From: Porticoccaceae bacterium
Lineage (GTDB): Bacteria > Pseudomonadota > Gammaproteobacteria > Pseudomonadales > Porticoccaceae
Assembly (NCBI GenBank): GCA_018654575.1
Contig: JABILI010000014.1
Span: forward strand, 1-64,000
Reading direction: 5' to 3'
DNA: 64,000 bases
The notes under the pieces are model-generated. The model was given only the letters and a program-made list of their open reading frames with translations. It was not told the DNA's origin and did not search any database. Position 1 is the stretch's first letter, and every line of letters begins with the position of its first letter. Position numbers and translations under genes: made by a program. Shown one piece after another: positions 19,759 through 29,552 of the stretch.

Positions 19759-20376
19759 ATGGCTGTAAAGGTAAAAATATGTGGTATCACTAGTCCTCAG
19801 CAGGCGTTGTTGGCCCAAGATGCAGGAGCGGACGCGCTTGGCCTGGTCATATACCAAGCTAGTAGTCGCTGTGTTGATATCGAACGTGCGATTGAGATCC
19901 GCGAGACTATCCGTCCAGGGGTGCTCTGTGTTGTATTGCTGGTCAATGCCAGCGCCGATTTTGTTCAGCAGGTAATCAGTAGCGTCAAACCAGATCTAAT
20001 ACAGTTTCATGGTAATGAAACCGGGAAATTTTGCAGACAATTTAATTTTCCCTATATTAGAGCGATACGTATGCGAGATGATCTAAATATTAATGAAGAA
20101 ATCAGCCAATACTCAGATAGTACGTGGCTTCTTTTTGACGCCTGGAATACTAATGCCTATGGCGGTACAGGTGAACGTTTTAACTGGGGTCGCCTGCCTC
20201 TTACGCGTGATTACCCGCTTATACTTGCTGGGGGGCTAACACCAGAAAACGTTATCGAGGCTATCCAGGCAGTTTCACCCGATATGGTCGACGTGAGTGG
20301 AGGCGTGGAAAGAGAGCCGGGCATCAAGGATGAGTCTAAGCTTCGGCTTTTTATTGAGCGGGTTAAATCTTGCTGA
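19759..20376 (+). CDS. trpF: phosphoribosylanthranilate isomerase
   Basis: TrpF performs the Amadori rearrangement of phosphoribosylanthranilate in tryptophan synthesis. The 205-residue TIM barrel has catalytic Cys8 in VKICGIT and the catalytic Asp near LLFDAWN. The phosphate-binding strands LILAGGLTPENV and DVSGGVE are intact. The monofunctional form, next to truA and before accD, is the pseudomonad arrangement. trpB and trpA are not adjacent here and must lie elsewhere if present. The start ATG comes four bases after the truA stop. Confidence 0.96.
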   Translation: MAVKVKICGITSPQQALLAQDAGADALGLVIYQASSRCVDIERAIEIRETIRPGVLCVVLLVNASADFVQQVISSVKPDLIQFHGNETGKFCRQFNFPYIRAIRMRDDLNINEEISQYSDSTWLLFDAWNTNAYGGTGERFNWGRLPLTRDYPLILAGGLTPENVIEAIQAVSPDMVDVSGGVEREPGIKDESKLRLFIERVKSC

Positions 20377-20529
20377 TAAATCGACTAAGATTCTGCCATG
20401 CTCGCTATTATCCTATTAAATTTAGGTGAATATTCGTTCAGACATTCTATGGGTGATAGGATTGTCATGTTAGAATGCGACCTAAGAAAATCTCTCTTGC
20501 TGCTGTTGGTAGCTTGAAAAAGGAAGTTT

Positions 20530-21402
20530 ATGAACTGGCTTAATCGTATTCGACCCAAGGGTCCCGCAGCGGCTAAAGCGGAGCGGGTTAACTCGGTACC
20601 TGAGGGCCTTTGGAAAAAATGTCCTAAGTGTGCCTCTCCTTTATACCGTCCTGAGCTCGAACGTAATTTGGATGTTTGCCCGAAGTGTACCCATCACATG
20701 CGGATTGGTGCTCGTCGCCGTCTTGATATTTTTTTGGACACCGAAGGTAGGCAAGAGATAGAACCGGAGCTTGAGGCCATAGACCGGTTGAAGTTTAGAG
20801 ACGTGAAGAAATATAAAGATCGTTTAGCTGACGCGCGTAAAAAAACTGGCGAAAAGGATGCGCTGATCGCTATGAGTGGGACTCTTAAAGGTATTCCAGT
20901 GATTGCTTGCGCTTTTGAGTTTGCATTTCACGGTGGCTCAATGGGCTATGCCGTCGGTGAAAAGTTTACTCGAGCAGCTAATTTAGCTCTTGAGCAGCGC
21001 AAACCACTTGTTTGCTTTTCGGCAACAGGTGGGGCACGAATGCAAGAAGCCTTGATTTCGTTGATGCAAATGGCCAAAACTAGCGCGATTTTAGAAAGAC
21101 TAAGATTAGCGGGCGTACCCTATGTCTCATTTATGACTGATCCAGTGTACGGTGGTGTTTCGGCTAGTTTGGCGATGTTAGGAGATTTAAACATTGCTGA
21201 ACCTGGCGCTAGGGCAGGATTCGCGGGACCTAATGTTATTGAAGATACTATTCGGCAGAAATTGCCAAAAGGGTTTCAGCGCAGTGAGTTTTTATTAGAA
21301 CATGGCCATATTGATATGATTCTTAGTCGAAGCGAGATACGAGATCGGCTGGCAAGTGCGCTATCTAAATTTATGAATGTACCAGAGACTAATAATGCCT
21401 AA
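20530..21402 (+). CDS. accD: acetyl-CoA carboxylase carboxyltransferase subunit beta
   Basis: AccD pairs with AccA to move the carboxyl group from biotin to acetyl-CoA, giving malonyl-CoA for fatty acid synthesis. The 290-residue protein carries the zinc ribbon with Cys31, Cys34, Cys50 and Cys53. This is followed by the crotonase-like core with [14 protein letters not shown] and [19 protein letters not shown]. Length matches E. coli (304). ATG 20530 is preceded by AAAGGAAG. Its end overlaps folC by eight bases. A 153-base gap before it may hold a separate promoter. Confidence 0.97.
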   Translation: MNWLNRIRPKGPAAAKAERVNSVPEGLWKKCPKCASPLYRPELERNLDVCPKCTHHMRIGARRRLDIFLDTEGRQEIEPELEAIDRLKFRDVKKYKDRLADARKKTGEKDALIAMSGTLKGIPVIACAFEFAFHGGSMGYAVGEKFTRAANLALEQRKPLVCFSATGGARMQEALISLMQMAKTSAILERLRLAGVPYVSFMTDPVYGGVSASLAMLGDLNIAEPGARAGFAGPNVIEDTIRQKLPKGFQRSEFLLEHGHIDMILSRSEIRDRLASALSKFMNVPETNNA

Positions 21403-22678
21403 CCGCTCTCTCAGTGAGTGGTTGACTATTTTAGAGGCCAGGCATCCTAGTGAGATTGATCTAGGTTTAGATAGGGTTTCCGAAGTATGGTGTAGACTCA
21501 ACGCCAAACGAGAGACCATATCAAGTAAAGTCGCACCAATTATTGTTACGGTTGCGGGAACCAATGGAAAGGGCTCTTGTATAGCGGCTATGCAAGCGAT
21601 TTTACTGGCCCACGACTATTCTGTTGGTGATTTCACGTCCCCACATTTTTTAGAGTATAACGAGAGAATTTCTATCGCTGGCGTTTCAGTTTCAGATGAA
21701 AGCATAGTAGATGCTTTTGCTGCTATCGAGTCGGTTAGGGGAGAGGTCTCGCTTACCTATTTTGAATTTAATACTCTTGCCGCTTTAGTCATATTTGACC
21801 AGTACGAGCTCGATATCGTCTTGCTGGAAGTAGGCCTCGGCGGTCGCTTGGATGCCATTAACATCATTGATCCAGATGTTGCCGTCGTGACAAGCATAGA
21901 TCTCGATCACCAAGATTGGCTTGGTGACACTAGAGTAGAGATCGCGGCAGAGAAGTTGGGCATCTCAAGAGCTAAAAAGCCCTTGATTATCGGGGAGCAA
22001 AATCCTCCAGACGGCTTTGACGAATTGGTGCTAAAAACAGGCGCAGCTGCGGTGATGATAGGTCGAGATTTTTCTATTATTAACACTACTACAGGAAGTC
22101 ATTTCACGGCGATGGTTCAAGGATCAGGTGGGTTGTCATCATTTCCTGATATTGAGGTGAGCGGATTACTACCTCAAAATAAGATTCTAGCTATTCAGTC
22201 ATTGATCAGCGCTGGCTTGGAGCTGAACCCCGAAAAAGTTGCCGAATCATTGAAGAGTGTGTTACTCGTCGGACGACAACAGAGTCTTATATTTAATGGC
22301 GTTAATGTGCTTCTGGATGTGGCCCACAACCCCGCTGCAGCAGCTATTTTAAAGCAGAATATACCCATTATTAAGGGCAAAACCTATGCGGTAGCGTCGG
22401 TGTTGGCAGACAAGGATTGGGCTGGAATAATCAGTCAAATTGGCGATAGGCTAGATGTGATTCTGGTGGCTAAAATAAGTGACAATCCACGTGCCAGTTC
22501 TGCTCAATCAATGCTCGATATGGTGTATACTGCCGGTCTCAAGGGCTATCACTGCGATTCGATTGAGGATGCATTCTTGAAAGCAGTTGCGGAGGCTAGT
22601 GCAGGCGACCAGATAGTAGTCTTTGGCTCATTTCATACTGTTTCGTCAGTATTGAAGATTATTTCAAAAGAGGCTTGA
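21395..22678 (+). CDS. folC: folylpolyglutamate / dihydrofolate synthase
   Basis: FolC adds glutamate to dihydropteroate and then to folates, completing and retaining the cofactor. The 427-residue protein has the Mur-ligase type P-loop [14 protein letters not shown] near residue 49, the [14 protein letters not shown] stretch, and the C-terminal domain motif [14 protein letters not shown] 21395 lies inside the end of accD (eight-base overlap), better than the upstream in-frame alternative at 21377. It is followed one base later by the SPOR-domain gene, an order shared with pseudomonads. It acts in the same pathway as folE at 10 kb. Confidence 0.95.
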   Translation: MPNRSLSEWLTILEARHPSEIDLGLDRVSEVWCRLNAKRETISSKVAPIIVTVAGTNGKGSCIAAMQAILLAHDYSVGDFTSPHFLEYNERISIAGVSVSDESIVDAFAAIESVRGEVSLTYFEFNTLAALVIFDQYELDIVLLEVGLGGRLDAINIIDPDVAVVTSIDLDHQDWLGDTRVEIAAEKLGISRAKKPLIIGEQNPPDGFDELVLKTGAAAVMIGRDFSIINTTTGSHFTAMVQGSGGLSSFPDIEVSGLLPQNKILAIQSLISAGLELNPEKVAESLKSVLLVGRQQSLIFNGVNVLLDVAHNPAAAAILKQNIPIIKGKTYAVASVLADKDWAGIISQIGDRLDVILVAKISDNPRASSAQSMLDMVYTAGLKGYHCDSIEDAFLKAVAEASAGDQIVVFGSFHTVSSVLKIISKEA

Positions 22679-22679
22679 T

Positions 22680-23201
22680 GTGAGTGAAGGTTTAGCGAAG
22701 CGAGTAGCAGGTACCCTGGTTCTGGGCGTCATTGGTTTGATAGTGCTACCTCTCTTGATTGACTTTACTGACCCAAATAAAGTTGACCGCACAACTAAAA
22801 TTCCACCAGCACCCTCAATTGAAGTGGTTTCTCTTGAGCGTGCTAAACGCCCCGAAACTGTTACACCAAAAGAGGCCTGGATTGCTGGCTTTAACGTCCA
22901 TAAATCATCGCCAGCAGCCACGAACGACGGTGATGACTTCGGGTTAACCGATAAGGGGCTTCCCCAATCCTGGAGTGTACAGGTAGGTAGTTTTACCGAA
23001 GAACCCAAGGCAAAAAAATTATTGAAAAAGCTTGCTGATAAGGGCTACAAGGCGTTTATTGAACGAGCGCTGATTGCTGGTGAAAATCATTACCGTGTTG
23101 TGGTTGGGCCCAAAATTGATTGGCGGCGCGCTAAGGCCGATAGTCAGACGATAGACCGCGTCTTTAAGACAAAATCCATTATTTTGAGATATGAAACCTA
23201 G
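22680..23201 (+). CDS. SPOR domain cell-division protein (DedD-like)
   Basis: A 173-residue protein with one N-terminal membrane helix (LVLGVIGLIVLPLLIDF, about residues 13-29), a proline- and lysine-rich linker, and a C-terminal SPOR domain. The SPOR domain begins near SWSVQVGSFTEEPKAKKLL and ends in HYRVVVGP. SPOR domains bind denuded glycan strands at the septum, and the position between folC and cvpA is that of dedD. GTG 22680 is the only workable start, since the ATG at 22678 runs at once into TGA. Confidence 0.9.
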   Translation: MSEGLAKRVAGTLVLGVIGLIVLPLLIDFTDPNKVDRTTKIPPAPSIEVVSLERAKRPETVTPKEAWIAGFNVHKSSPAATNDGDDFGLTDKGLPQSWSVQVGSFTEEPKAKKLLKKLADKGYKAFIERALIAGENHYRVVVGPKIDWRRAKADSQTIDRVFKTKSIILRYET

Positions 23202-23228
23202 CTATTAGCAGACCTTAGGGAAGGTATT

Positions 23229-23729
23229 ATGGATATAGCGGCAGTCGATATAGTAATTGTTGCAATTATCACAGTTTCAGGGATGATCAGTCTTATTCGG
23301 GGTTTTGTTAAGGAAGCAATGTCCTTGGTGATTTGGCTGGCAGCATTTGTCATTGCTATGACGTTCAATGAGCTCGTTGCAGGCTTGTTAGTAAATGTTA
23401 TTGCTCTAGCGTCAATGCGACAGCTAGCAGCTTGGGCCTCTCTTTTCGTTGGCACTTTATTGGTGGGTGCTATGGTCAATTTTTTACTGGGTAAGTTAGT
23501 AAGCTCAACTGGGTTGAGTGGGACTGATAGAACTTTAGGGCTCGTATTTGGGGTTTTTAGAGGTATGCTAGTTGTTTTAGCGCTGGTGGTAATGTTGCCT
23601 AAGGCATTACCCGTAAATCAAGATTTGTGGTGGACATCGTCAGAACTTATCCCCGTGTTTATGTCGTTTAAGGACGCTGGAATAGAGGCGGCGATGGCCA
23701 TTAAAGACTTTATAATAGGCTGGGTTTAA
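23229..23729 (+). CDS. cvpA: CvpA family membrane protein
   Basis: A 166-residue inner-membrane protein with four hydrophobic segments typical of the CvpA family: AAVDIVIVAIITVSGMISLI, then SLVIWLAAFVIAMTF, then WASLFVGTLLVGAMVNFLL, then GMLVVLALVVMLPKALP. CvpA is needed for colicin V production in E. coli and for envelope robustness in other bacteria; its molecular activity is unclear. It precedes purF by two bases, the conserved arrangement across gammaproteobacteria. No PurR-type operator was recognised in front of it. Confidence 0.93.
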   Translation: MDIAAVDIVIVAIITVSGMISLIRGFVKEAMSLVIWLAAFVIAMTFNELVAGLLVNVIALASMRQLAAWASLFVGTLLVGAMVNFLLGKLVSSTGLSGTDRTLGLVFGVFRGMLVVLALVVMLPKALPVNQDLWWTSSELIPVFMSFKDAGIEAAMAIKDFIIGWV

Positions 23730-23731
23730 TC

Positions 23732-25261
23732 ATGTGTGGTGTTGTTGGCATTTCAGGTAAGTCTAGTGTAAATCTGCGGTTGTATGACGCTTTGACAATG
23801 TTGCAGCATCGAGGTCAAGATGCCGCAGGAATTGTCACCGAATCTGGTGGTGAACTCCACCAGTGTAAGGGCGAGGGTTTGGTCAGAGATGTCTTTCGTC
23901 GCAGTCATATGATGAGATTAGTGGGCGACGTTGGTATTGGGCATGTACGCTACCCAACGGCAGGAAGTTCTGGCCCAGCGCTGGCGCAGCCGCTTTACGT
24001 CAACTCGCCTTATGGTATTTTTGTTGCCCACAACGGTAATCTAACTAACGCTGATGAGTTACGGCAGCAGATCTTTCGTGACGATTTGCGACATTTAAAT
24101 ACCGACTCAGATTCAGAGGTCCTTCTCAATATCTTTGCCCACGAACTACAGGCGCAAGGTAAACTTGCACCTTCCAGCGACGATATTTTCGCTGCAGTAT
24201 CAGGAGTCCATGAGCGCTGTAAGGGTGCTTATGCGGTTGTAGGCTTAATCGCCAATTACGGAATGTTTGCGTTTCGTGACCGATTCGGCATTCGCCCACT
24301 ATGCTTCGGTAAAAAAGAAACAGCTAAGGGTACTGAATATGCGGTGGTGTCTGAATCAGTCGTTCTTGACAGCCTAGGGTTTGAGTTAATTCGAGACCTT
24401 CAACCTGGCGAAGCTCTCTTTGTGGACGCATTAGGCGTACTTCATCTTCACCAATGTGCAAAAGAGCACGAGTTGATGCCTTGCATCTTTGAGCATGTCT
24501 ACTTCGCACGACCCGATTCACTGATCGACGATATTTCTGTTTATAAATGCAGATTACGGATGGGTGAGAAGCTTGCTGATAAGTTAACTCGACTTAGGCC
24601 TGACCACGGTATTGATGTTGTTATCCCTATACCAGACACAAGCCGTGTATCGGCTCAAGCGCTGGCTGAACGTCTAGGAGTCAAGTTGCGGGAAGGTTTT
24701 ATGAAAAACCGCTATATTGGTCGAACTTTCATAATGCCTGGACAGACCGAGCGGAAAAAATCGGTAAGACAAAAACTGAATGCGGTTAAGTTAGAGTTTG
24801 CAGGAAAGAATGTACTCTTAGTAGATGATTCTATTGTTCGTGGTACGACCTCTCAAGAGATTATCCAGATGGCAAGAGATGCAGGAGCCAATAAGGTGTT
24901 TATGGCCTCAGCTGCGCCGGGAGTTCGTCATCCGAACGTTTACGGTATAGACATGCCGTCTGCATCTGAGCTCATTGCGCACAACCGGACTGACCAAGAG
25001 GTAGGCGATTTGATTGGAGCAGATTGGTTGATCTATCAGGACTTGGAAGACCTAGTAGCTTCTGCAAAGGAGGGTAATAGCGCCATCACTCGTTTTGAAT
25101 GCTCCGTATTCGATGGTCATTATGTAACGGGCGACGTAGACGCGCGTTACCTCGACAGAGTCGATTCCCTGCGAAATGATTCGGCTAAGAAGGGAGGCGA
25201 TCAATCCGAGACTCAGGAAATAGGTCAAGTGATCGGTATACACAATAACACTACAGACTAA
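23732..25261 (+). CDS. purF: amidophosphoribosyltransferase
   Basis: PurF makes 5-phosphoribosylamine from PRPP and glutamine, the committing step of purine synthesis. The 509-residue protein begins MCGVVGISG, so Cys2 becomes the N-terminal nucleophile of the glutaminase domain after Met removal. QHRGQDAAGI and GHVRYPTAGSS are further glutaminase motifs. The PRPP-binding loop is VLLVDDSIVRGTTSQEI near residue 365. Length agrees with E. coli (505). It is the last gene of the leuC-to-purF run. Confidence 0.97.
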   Translation: MCGVVGISGKSSVNLRLYDALTMLQHRGQDAAGIVTESGGELHQCKGEGLVRDVFRRSHMMRLVGDVGIGHVRYPTAGSSGPALAQPLYVNSPYGIFVAHNGNLTNADELRQQIFRDDLRHLNTDSDSEVLLNIFAHELQAQGKLAPSSDDIFAAVSGVHERCKGAYAVVGLIANYGMFAFRDRFGIRPLCFGKKETAKGTEYAVVSESVVLDSLGFELIRDLQPGEALFVDALGVLHLHQCAKEHELMPCIFEHVYFARPDSLIDDISVYKCRLRMGEKLADKLTRLRPDHGIDVVIPIPDTSRVSAQALAERLGVKLREGFMKNRYIGRTFIMPGQTERKKSVRQKLNAVKLEFAGKNVLLVDDSIVRGTTSQEIIQMARDAGANKVFMASAAPGVRHPNVYGIDMPSASELIAHNRTDQEVGDLIGADWLIYQDLEDLVASAKEGNSAITRFECSVFDGHYVTGDVDARYLDRVDSLRNDSAKKGGDQSETQEIGQVIGIHNNTTD

Positions 25262-25347
25262 TGGTTAGGTTGCCGATTCCTCAGTTTCTGGCCACCCAAA
25301 AATAACTGGGTTAGATTTAACTTTATCTCAACGTAAGGATACTATTG

Positions 25348-25977
25348 ATGCTATCGAGTCTTTCTGGGGTTAAAACTCTTCCACTTGATGATTTTTTACC
25401 TGGGCGCAAAGAGGCTGTAGTTGTTTCTGATGTTCACATGGTCACAGGGCAGCCCTTAAGGCCACCTTTTGCCGAGCACTTAGACGTGGCCATCTTTGCT
25501 ATGGGTTGCTTTTGGGGTGCAGAACGGCGCTTTTGGGAGCAAGACGGCGTAGTCTCTACGGCAGTGGGTTACGCTGGAGGTGGCACGCCTAACCCAACCT
25601 ACGAAGAGGCCTGTACAGGCCTGACAGGACATACTGAAGTAGTGCTAGTTGTTTTTGATCCAAGTTTGACTAACTTTAAGAGTTTAATGTCAGTCTTTTG
25701 GGAGTCTCATGATCCAACACAAGGCATGAGGCAAGGTAACGACATGGGTAGCCAGTATCGCTCGGCCATCTATTGCAGCGAAACACAACTTAACGAGGCT
25801 GAAACCTCAGCTTCTTCAGTGCAACGCAAATTACTGGATTTGGGATTTGGCCAGATTACCACTGAGATTAAGTTAGCCCCTGAGTTCTTCTATGCTGAAG
25901 ACTATCACCAGCAATATCTAGTCAAAAATCCAAGTGGCTACTGTGGCTTAAAGGGGACAGGAATCTCTTGCCTGTAG
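25348..25977 (+). CDS. msrA: peptide-methionine (S)-S-oxide reductase MsrA
   Basis: MsrA repairs oxidised methionine in proteins using thioredoxin. The 209-residue protein has catalytic Cys54 in [10 protein letters not shown], the [16 protein letters not shown] and GHTEVV stretches, and resolving cysteines near the C-terminus ([15 protein letters not shown]). It is the long form with an N-terminal extension like E. coli MsrA. ATG 25348 is used, with TAAGGA upstream; a TTG immediately before it is in frame. It stands alone between purF and the oppositely oriented peptide ABC operon. Confidence 0.95.
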   Translation: MLSSLSGVKTLPLDDFLPGRKEAVVVSDVHMVTGQPLRPPFAEHLDVAIFAMGCFWGAERRFWEQDGVVSTAVGYAGGGTPNPTYEEACTGLTGHTEVVLVVFDPSLTNFKSLMSVFWESHDPTQGMRQGNDMGSQYRSAIYCSETQLNEAETSASSVQRKLLDLGFGQITTEIKLAPEFFYAEDYHQQYLVKNPSGYCGLKGTGISCL

Positions 25978-26063
25978 CAGTCTATTAAAACGTTGGTCAA
26001 GGATGCCTACATCGCCGTTAGTGAAACAATAGAGTGTCCAGTCGGTTTAGTGCCTACCTCGAA

Positions 26064-27713
26064 CTAAATACTAGCTATTCTTTTACGCTCTGCTGCTGGG
26101 TCGGCAAGCGGTATGGCCGCTAGAAGTTCCTTGGTATATCTTTGCTTAGGAGAAGCCCACAGAGTTTCCGTATCACCATGTTCGATAATAACTCCGCGGT
26201 TCATGATCATCACTCGATCAGAGATGTACCGGACAACTGACAAATCGTGAGAAATAAACATCATAGTTAGGTTATGTCGCTCTACTAACTCCAGAATTAA
26301 ATCTAATATTTGAGCCTGGATGGTGACATCTAATGCTGATACAGGCTCATCGGCAATAATAAGTTCTGGCTTGGTAGCGATGGCTCGCCCAATAGCGATA
26401 CGCTGTCTTTGGCCGCCAGAAAACTCATGCGGATACTTGCGGAGCTGGGCTTGAGATAAGCCAACATCATCCATAAGTTGCCTAACGTGGCGGGCTATAT
26501 TTTTCTTGGTGGCTATACCATGATAGAGCAGTGGCTCTGACAGTGTTTCAAATACGGTCATTCGCGGATTAAGTGAGGCATAGGGATCTTGGAAAATCAT
26601 TTGCATCTTCCGGCGCCAGGGTACCAGTTGCTTTGCATTTAAACCGGTGAGAGTTTGACCTGAAAATTTAACCGAGCCACCGGTGGTGGGGGCTAGTTGT
26701 AAAATCGATCGGCCTAGAGTTGATTTTCCAGATCCAGACTCTCCAACTAAGCCGAGAATCTCTCCACGTGCGATTTCCAGACTGACATTGTCTACGGCTT
26801 TTACAAAGCGATTTTCTTCACTATTATTGCTATTTAGCTGGTTTCTAAAATACGTTTTCAAATGAGTAACTTCAATCAAGGGCTCATCACTTTTCGCTCG
26901 GTTAGGCAGTGTCTTAGGACCCTCTGGAATCGCGGCGAGCAGTTTCCTCGTGTAATCGTTCTGAGTCCTGTAAAAGATATCATCAGTGCCACCAGTTTCA
27001 CGAATAGTACCATCGCACATGACGAGCACTTTATCTGCGATGCCCGCGACGACACCAAGATCATGACTGATGAAAATGACCGCTACATTTCTCGTTTCTT
27101 GTAACTTTTTTATCAGTTTAAGAATTTGTGCCTGAATGGTCACATCTAGTGCGGTGGTCGGTTCATCGCAAATTAATAGTTTCGGTTCGGTAATTAATGC
27201 CATAGCAATCATTACTCTCTGTCTCATACCGCCTGAGAATTCATGAGGATAACAATCAAAACGCGCTTGGGAATCAATTATTCCCACCTCATCGAGCAGG
27301 GCGACGGCCTTTTTCTTAGCCTCGCCCCGAGTTTGTATCTGATTTTTATCCGGGTGGTAAATCAATGGCTCAATCAGTTGTTCGCCGATAGTTAGAAAGG
27401 GGTTCAGCGACGTCATAGGGTCTTGAAATATAACCGCTATGTCATTACAACGATGATGTCTCATTTCGTCAGAACTACATGTTAGTAGATCTTTTCCAGC
27501 AAATAGTGCCGTTCCACCTTCTATTTTTGCGGGTGGTTTGGGCAGAAGATCAAGCAGACTGTAGCAAGTAACTGACTTACCTGACCCTGACTCCCCGACA
27601 ATGGCTAAGGTTTCGCCGCTATCCACTGAGAATGAAACATCATCAACGGCTTTAATAACGCCATTACGTGTATGGAAATATACCTTTAAACCGCTTACCT
27701 CGAGAATTGCCAT
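26064..27713 (-). CDS. peptide ABC transporter, fused double ATPase (YejF/DppDF type)
   Basis: A 549-residue fusion of two ABC ATPase domains that power an oligopeptide importer. Domain one has Walker A GESGSGKSV near residue 38, signature FSGGMRQRV and Walker B LLICDEPTTALD. Domain two starts near residue 275 and has Walker A GESGSGKSTLGR, signature FSGGQRQRI and Walker B LIIADEPVSALD. Each is followed by the C-terminal segment typical of oligopeptide ATPases. It is the last gene of a four-gene operon (lipoprotein, permease B, permease C, ATPases). A fused form is known from YejF, whereas Opp and Dpp systems normally encode the two ATPases separately. Confidence 0.93.
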   Translation of the reverse strand: MAILEVSGLKVYFHTRNGVIKAVDDVSFSVDSGETLAIVGESGSGKSVTCYSLLDLLPKPPAKIEGGTALFAGKDLLTCSSDEMRHHRCNDIAVIFQDPMTSLNPFLTIGEQLIEPLIYHPDKNQIQTRGEAKKKAVALLDEVGIIDSQARFDCYPHEFSGGMRQRVMIAMALITEPKLLICDEPTTALDVTIQAQILKLIKKLQETRNVAVIFISHDLGVVAGIADKVLVMCDGTIRETGGTDDIFYRTQNDYTRKLLAAIPEGPKTLPNRAKSDEPLIEVTHLKTYFRNQLNSNNSEENRFVKAVDNVSLEIARGEILGLVGESGSGKSTLGRSILQLAPTTGGSVKFSGQTLTGLNAKQLVPWRRKMQMIFQDPYASLNPRMTVFETLSEPLLYHGIATKKNIARHVRQLMDDVGLSQAQLRKYPHEFSGGQRQRIAIGRAIATKPELIIADEPVSALDVTIQAQILDLILELVERHNLTMMFISHDLSVVRYISDRVMIMNRGVIIEHGDTETLWASPKQRYTKELLAAIPLADPAAERKRIASI

Positions 27714-27728
27714 GATATAAGTCCTGTT

Positions 27729-28598
27729 CTAATCCTTAGAGGTTCTAGGGTCGAGAGCATCGCGCAAACCATCACCTAGAAAATTGAGTGCAAACAACGT
27801 TAATGATAACGCAATGCCAGGGAAAATAAGGAGCCAAGGGAACTCCTCCATGGTTTCAACCCCATAGTTAATCAGCAGACCCCATGAGCTCTCTGGCGGC
27901 TGAATGCCTAGACCTAAAAAGCTCAAAAAGGCTTCTAGCAGCATCACACTCGGAATTGTCAGAGTGGTGTAGACGATAACAGGGCCGAGAGTATTAGGAA
28001 TAATGTGGCGACGGATTATGGTCCATTGCGACAATCCTAGCGAATTCGCAGCTTCGACAAATTCCTGATTTCTTAGTGCCATAACCTGGCTACGCACGAT
28101 TCTTGCCATTGTTAACCATTCAACCGCGCCAATGGCGAGGAACAACAGAAGAATGTTACGTCCAAACACCACCATTAACAGTATTATGAAAATCATAAAG
28201 GGTAGGGCGTAAAGAACATCCACGATCCGCATCATAACTGCGTCTAAACGCCCGCCAAAGAATCCTGCAATAGCACCCCAAAGAATACCAATTACAAGAG
28301 CAACCGCGGTCGCAATGAATCCAACCATTAATGAAACTCGACCGCCGTACATTATTCGGGTGAGCATATCCCGTCCAAAAATATCGGTACCAAGCCAATG
28401 CAGTAAAGAGGGGGCAGTTGCTCCCATATCAAGATTCTGAGTTTCATAACCATAGGGAGCAATCAGCGGCGTTAAAAGGGAAGTTAAGATCAGCATTATT
28501 AGAACCGCCAGCCCAAATAGTGCTAGACGATTTTTGCTAAGTTTAATCCAGGCATCTTTCCAAAGAGAACTGCCATGTCCTTCAATTGCGTCAGCCAT
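27729..28598 (-). CDS. oligopeptide ABC transporter permease (OppC type)
   Basis: A 289-residue inner-membrane permease of the OppC/DppC family. It has the N-terminal extension with WIKLSKNRLALFGLAVLIML, followed by HWLGTDIFGRDMLTRIMYGGR and five or six membrane helices. The EAA loop that touches the ATPase is around FVEAANSLGLSQWTIIRRHI. Its start shares one base with the stop of the OppB-type gene (TGATG). It ends 15 bases before the ATPase gene. Substrates are likely short peptides; the class is clear, the specificity is not. Confidence 0.93.
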   Translation of the reverse strand: MADAIEGHGSSLWKDAWIKLSKNRLALFGLAVLIMLILTSLLTPLIAPYGYETQNLDMGATAPSLLHWLGTDIFGRDMLTRIMYGGRVSLMVGFIATAVALVIGILWGAIAGFFGGRLDAVMMRIVDVLYALPFMIFIILLMVVFGRNILLLFLAIGAVEWLTMARIVRSQVMALRNQEFVEAANSLGLSQWTIIRRHIIPNTLGPVIVYTTLTIPSVMLLEAFLSFLGLGIQPPESSWGLLINYGVETMEEFPWLLIFPGIALSLTLFALNFLGDGLRDALDPRTSKD

Positions 28599-29533
28599 CA
28601 GTTCGTGCCCCTAATTTCCTGCCTGAGCTTTGGGTTCAGCCAAATCGCCAGCATGTCTGATAACAGATTAAATAATATAATAAGCGTCGATAGAAAGATG
28701 GTCATACCGAGTATCAATGTGTAGTCACGGTTAAACGCGGCCTGGACGTAGAATCGGCCCAACCCCGGAATTTGGAAAATAGTTTCTACAACGAAAGAGC
28801 CCGCTAAAAGCCCGGCAAAAGCAGGCCCCAAAAATGCCACAACAGGTATTAATCCACCTCGAAGAGCGTGCTTTACAATAATTAATCGCTCACTCAACCC
28901 TTTTGCTCTTGCTGTTCTAATGTAGTCTTGGGACAGTACTTCAAGCATTCCGCCTCTTGATAGTCTCGCTATATAAGCTGCATATCCTGTGCCTAGCGTA
29001 ATCGAGGGAAGAATTTTATCGCCGGGAATATCTCCCCATCCAGATACTGGTAGCCAATCAAGATGAATCCCGAAAATAAGTACTAGCAGGGGCCCGAGCA
29101 GGAAAGATGGCATACATATCCCAATCATTGCTCCCGTCATCGGCAAATAGTCCTGCATGGTGTTAGGCCGCATTGAGGCGCCAACCCCTGCTGTTATACC
29201 TACGCCCAAAGCAACTAACATTGCATAGAAAGCGAGTTCTGCCGTGATCGGTAAGCCCGCGGTGATAAGCTCGTTAACAGTTCTACCTGGATACTTAAAA
29301 GAGGGTCCAAAGTCACCTTGAATCACGTCGCCAAGATAACTGAGATACTGCTGCCAAACGGGTTGATTCAGATTGTATTGTTCTTCTAGGGCCTTGATTA
29401 CTTCTGGTGGTACTGCCTTGTCAGCAGAGAATGGACCGCCAGGTGCTGAATGTACAAGAAAGAAGGTCACTGTGATAACCATCAACAGTACAGGAATTGC
29501 CTGTAGCAGTCGGCTGATCGCAAATCGATACAT
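28598..29533 (-). CDS. oligopeptide ABC transporter permease (OppB type)
   Basis: A 311-residue permease of the OppB/DppB family. The first helix is RLLQAIPVLLMVITVTFFLV, followed by the periplasmic HSAPGGPF segment and LNQPVWQQYLSYLGDVIQGDFG. The ATPase-coupling loop is DYIRTARAKGLSERLIIVKH. I start it at ATG 29533, seven bases after AAAGGA, rather than at TTG 29539. It follows the binding protein gene by 19 bases and is translationally coupled to the OppC-type partner. Confidence 0.93.
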   Translation of the reverse strand: MYRFAISRLLQAIPVLLMVITVTFFLVHSAPGGPFSADKAVPPEVIKALEEQYNLNQPVWQQYLSYLGDVIQGDFGPSFKYPGRTVNELITAGLPITAELAFYAMLVALGVGITAGVGASMRPNTMQDYLPMTGAMIGICMPSFLLGPLLVLIFGIHLDWLPVSGWGDIPGDKILPSITLGTGYAAYIARLSRGGMLEVLSQDYIRTARAKGLSERLIIVKHALRGGLIPVVAFLGPAFAGLLAGSFVVETIFQIPGLGRFYVQAAFNRDYTLILGMTIFLSTLIILFNLLSDMLAIWLNPKLRQEIRGTN

Positions 29534-29552
29534 TATCAAATCCTTTTTACAA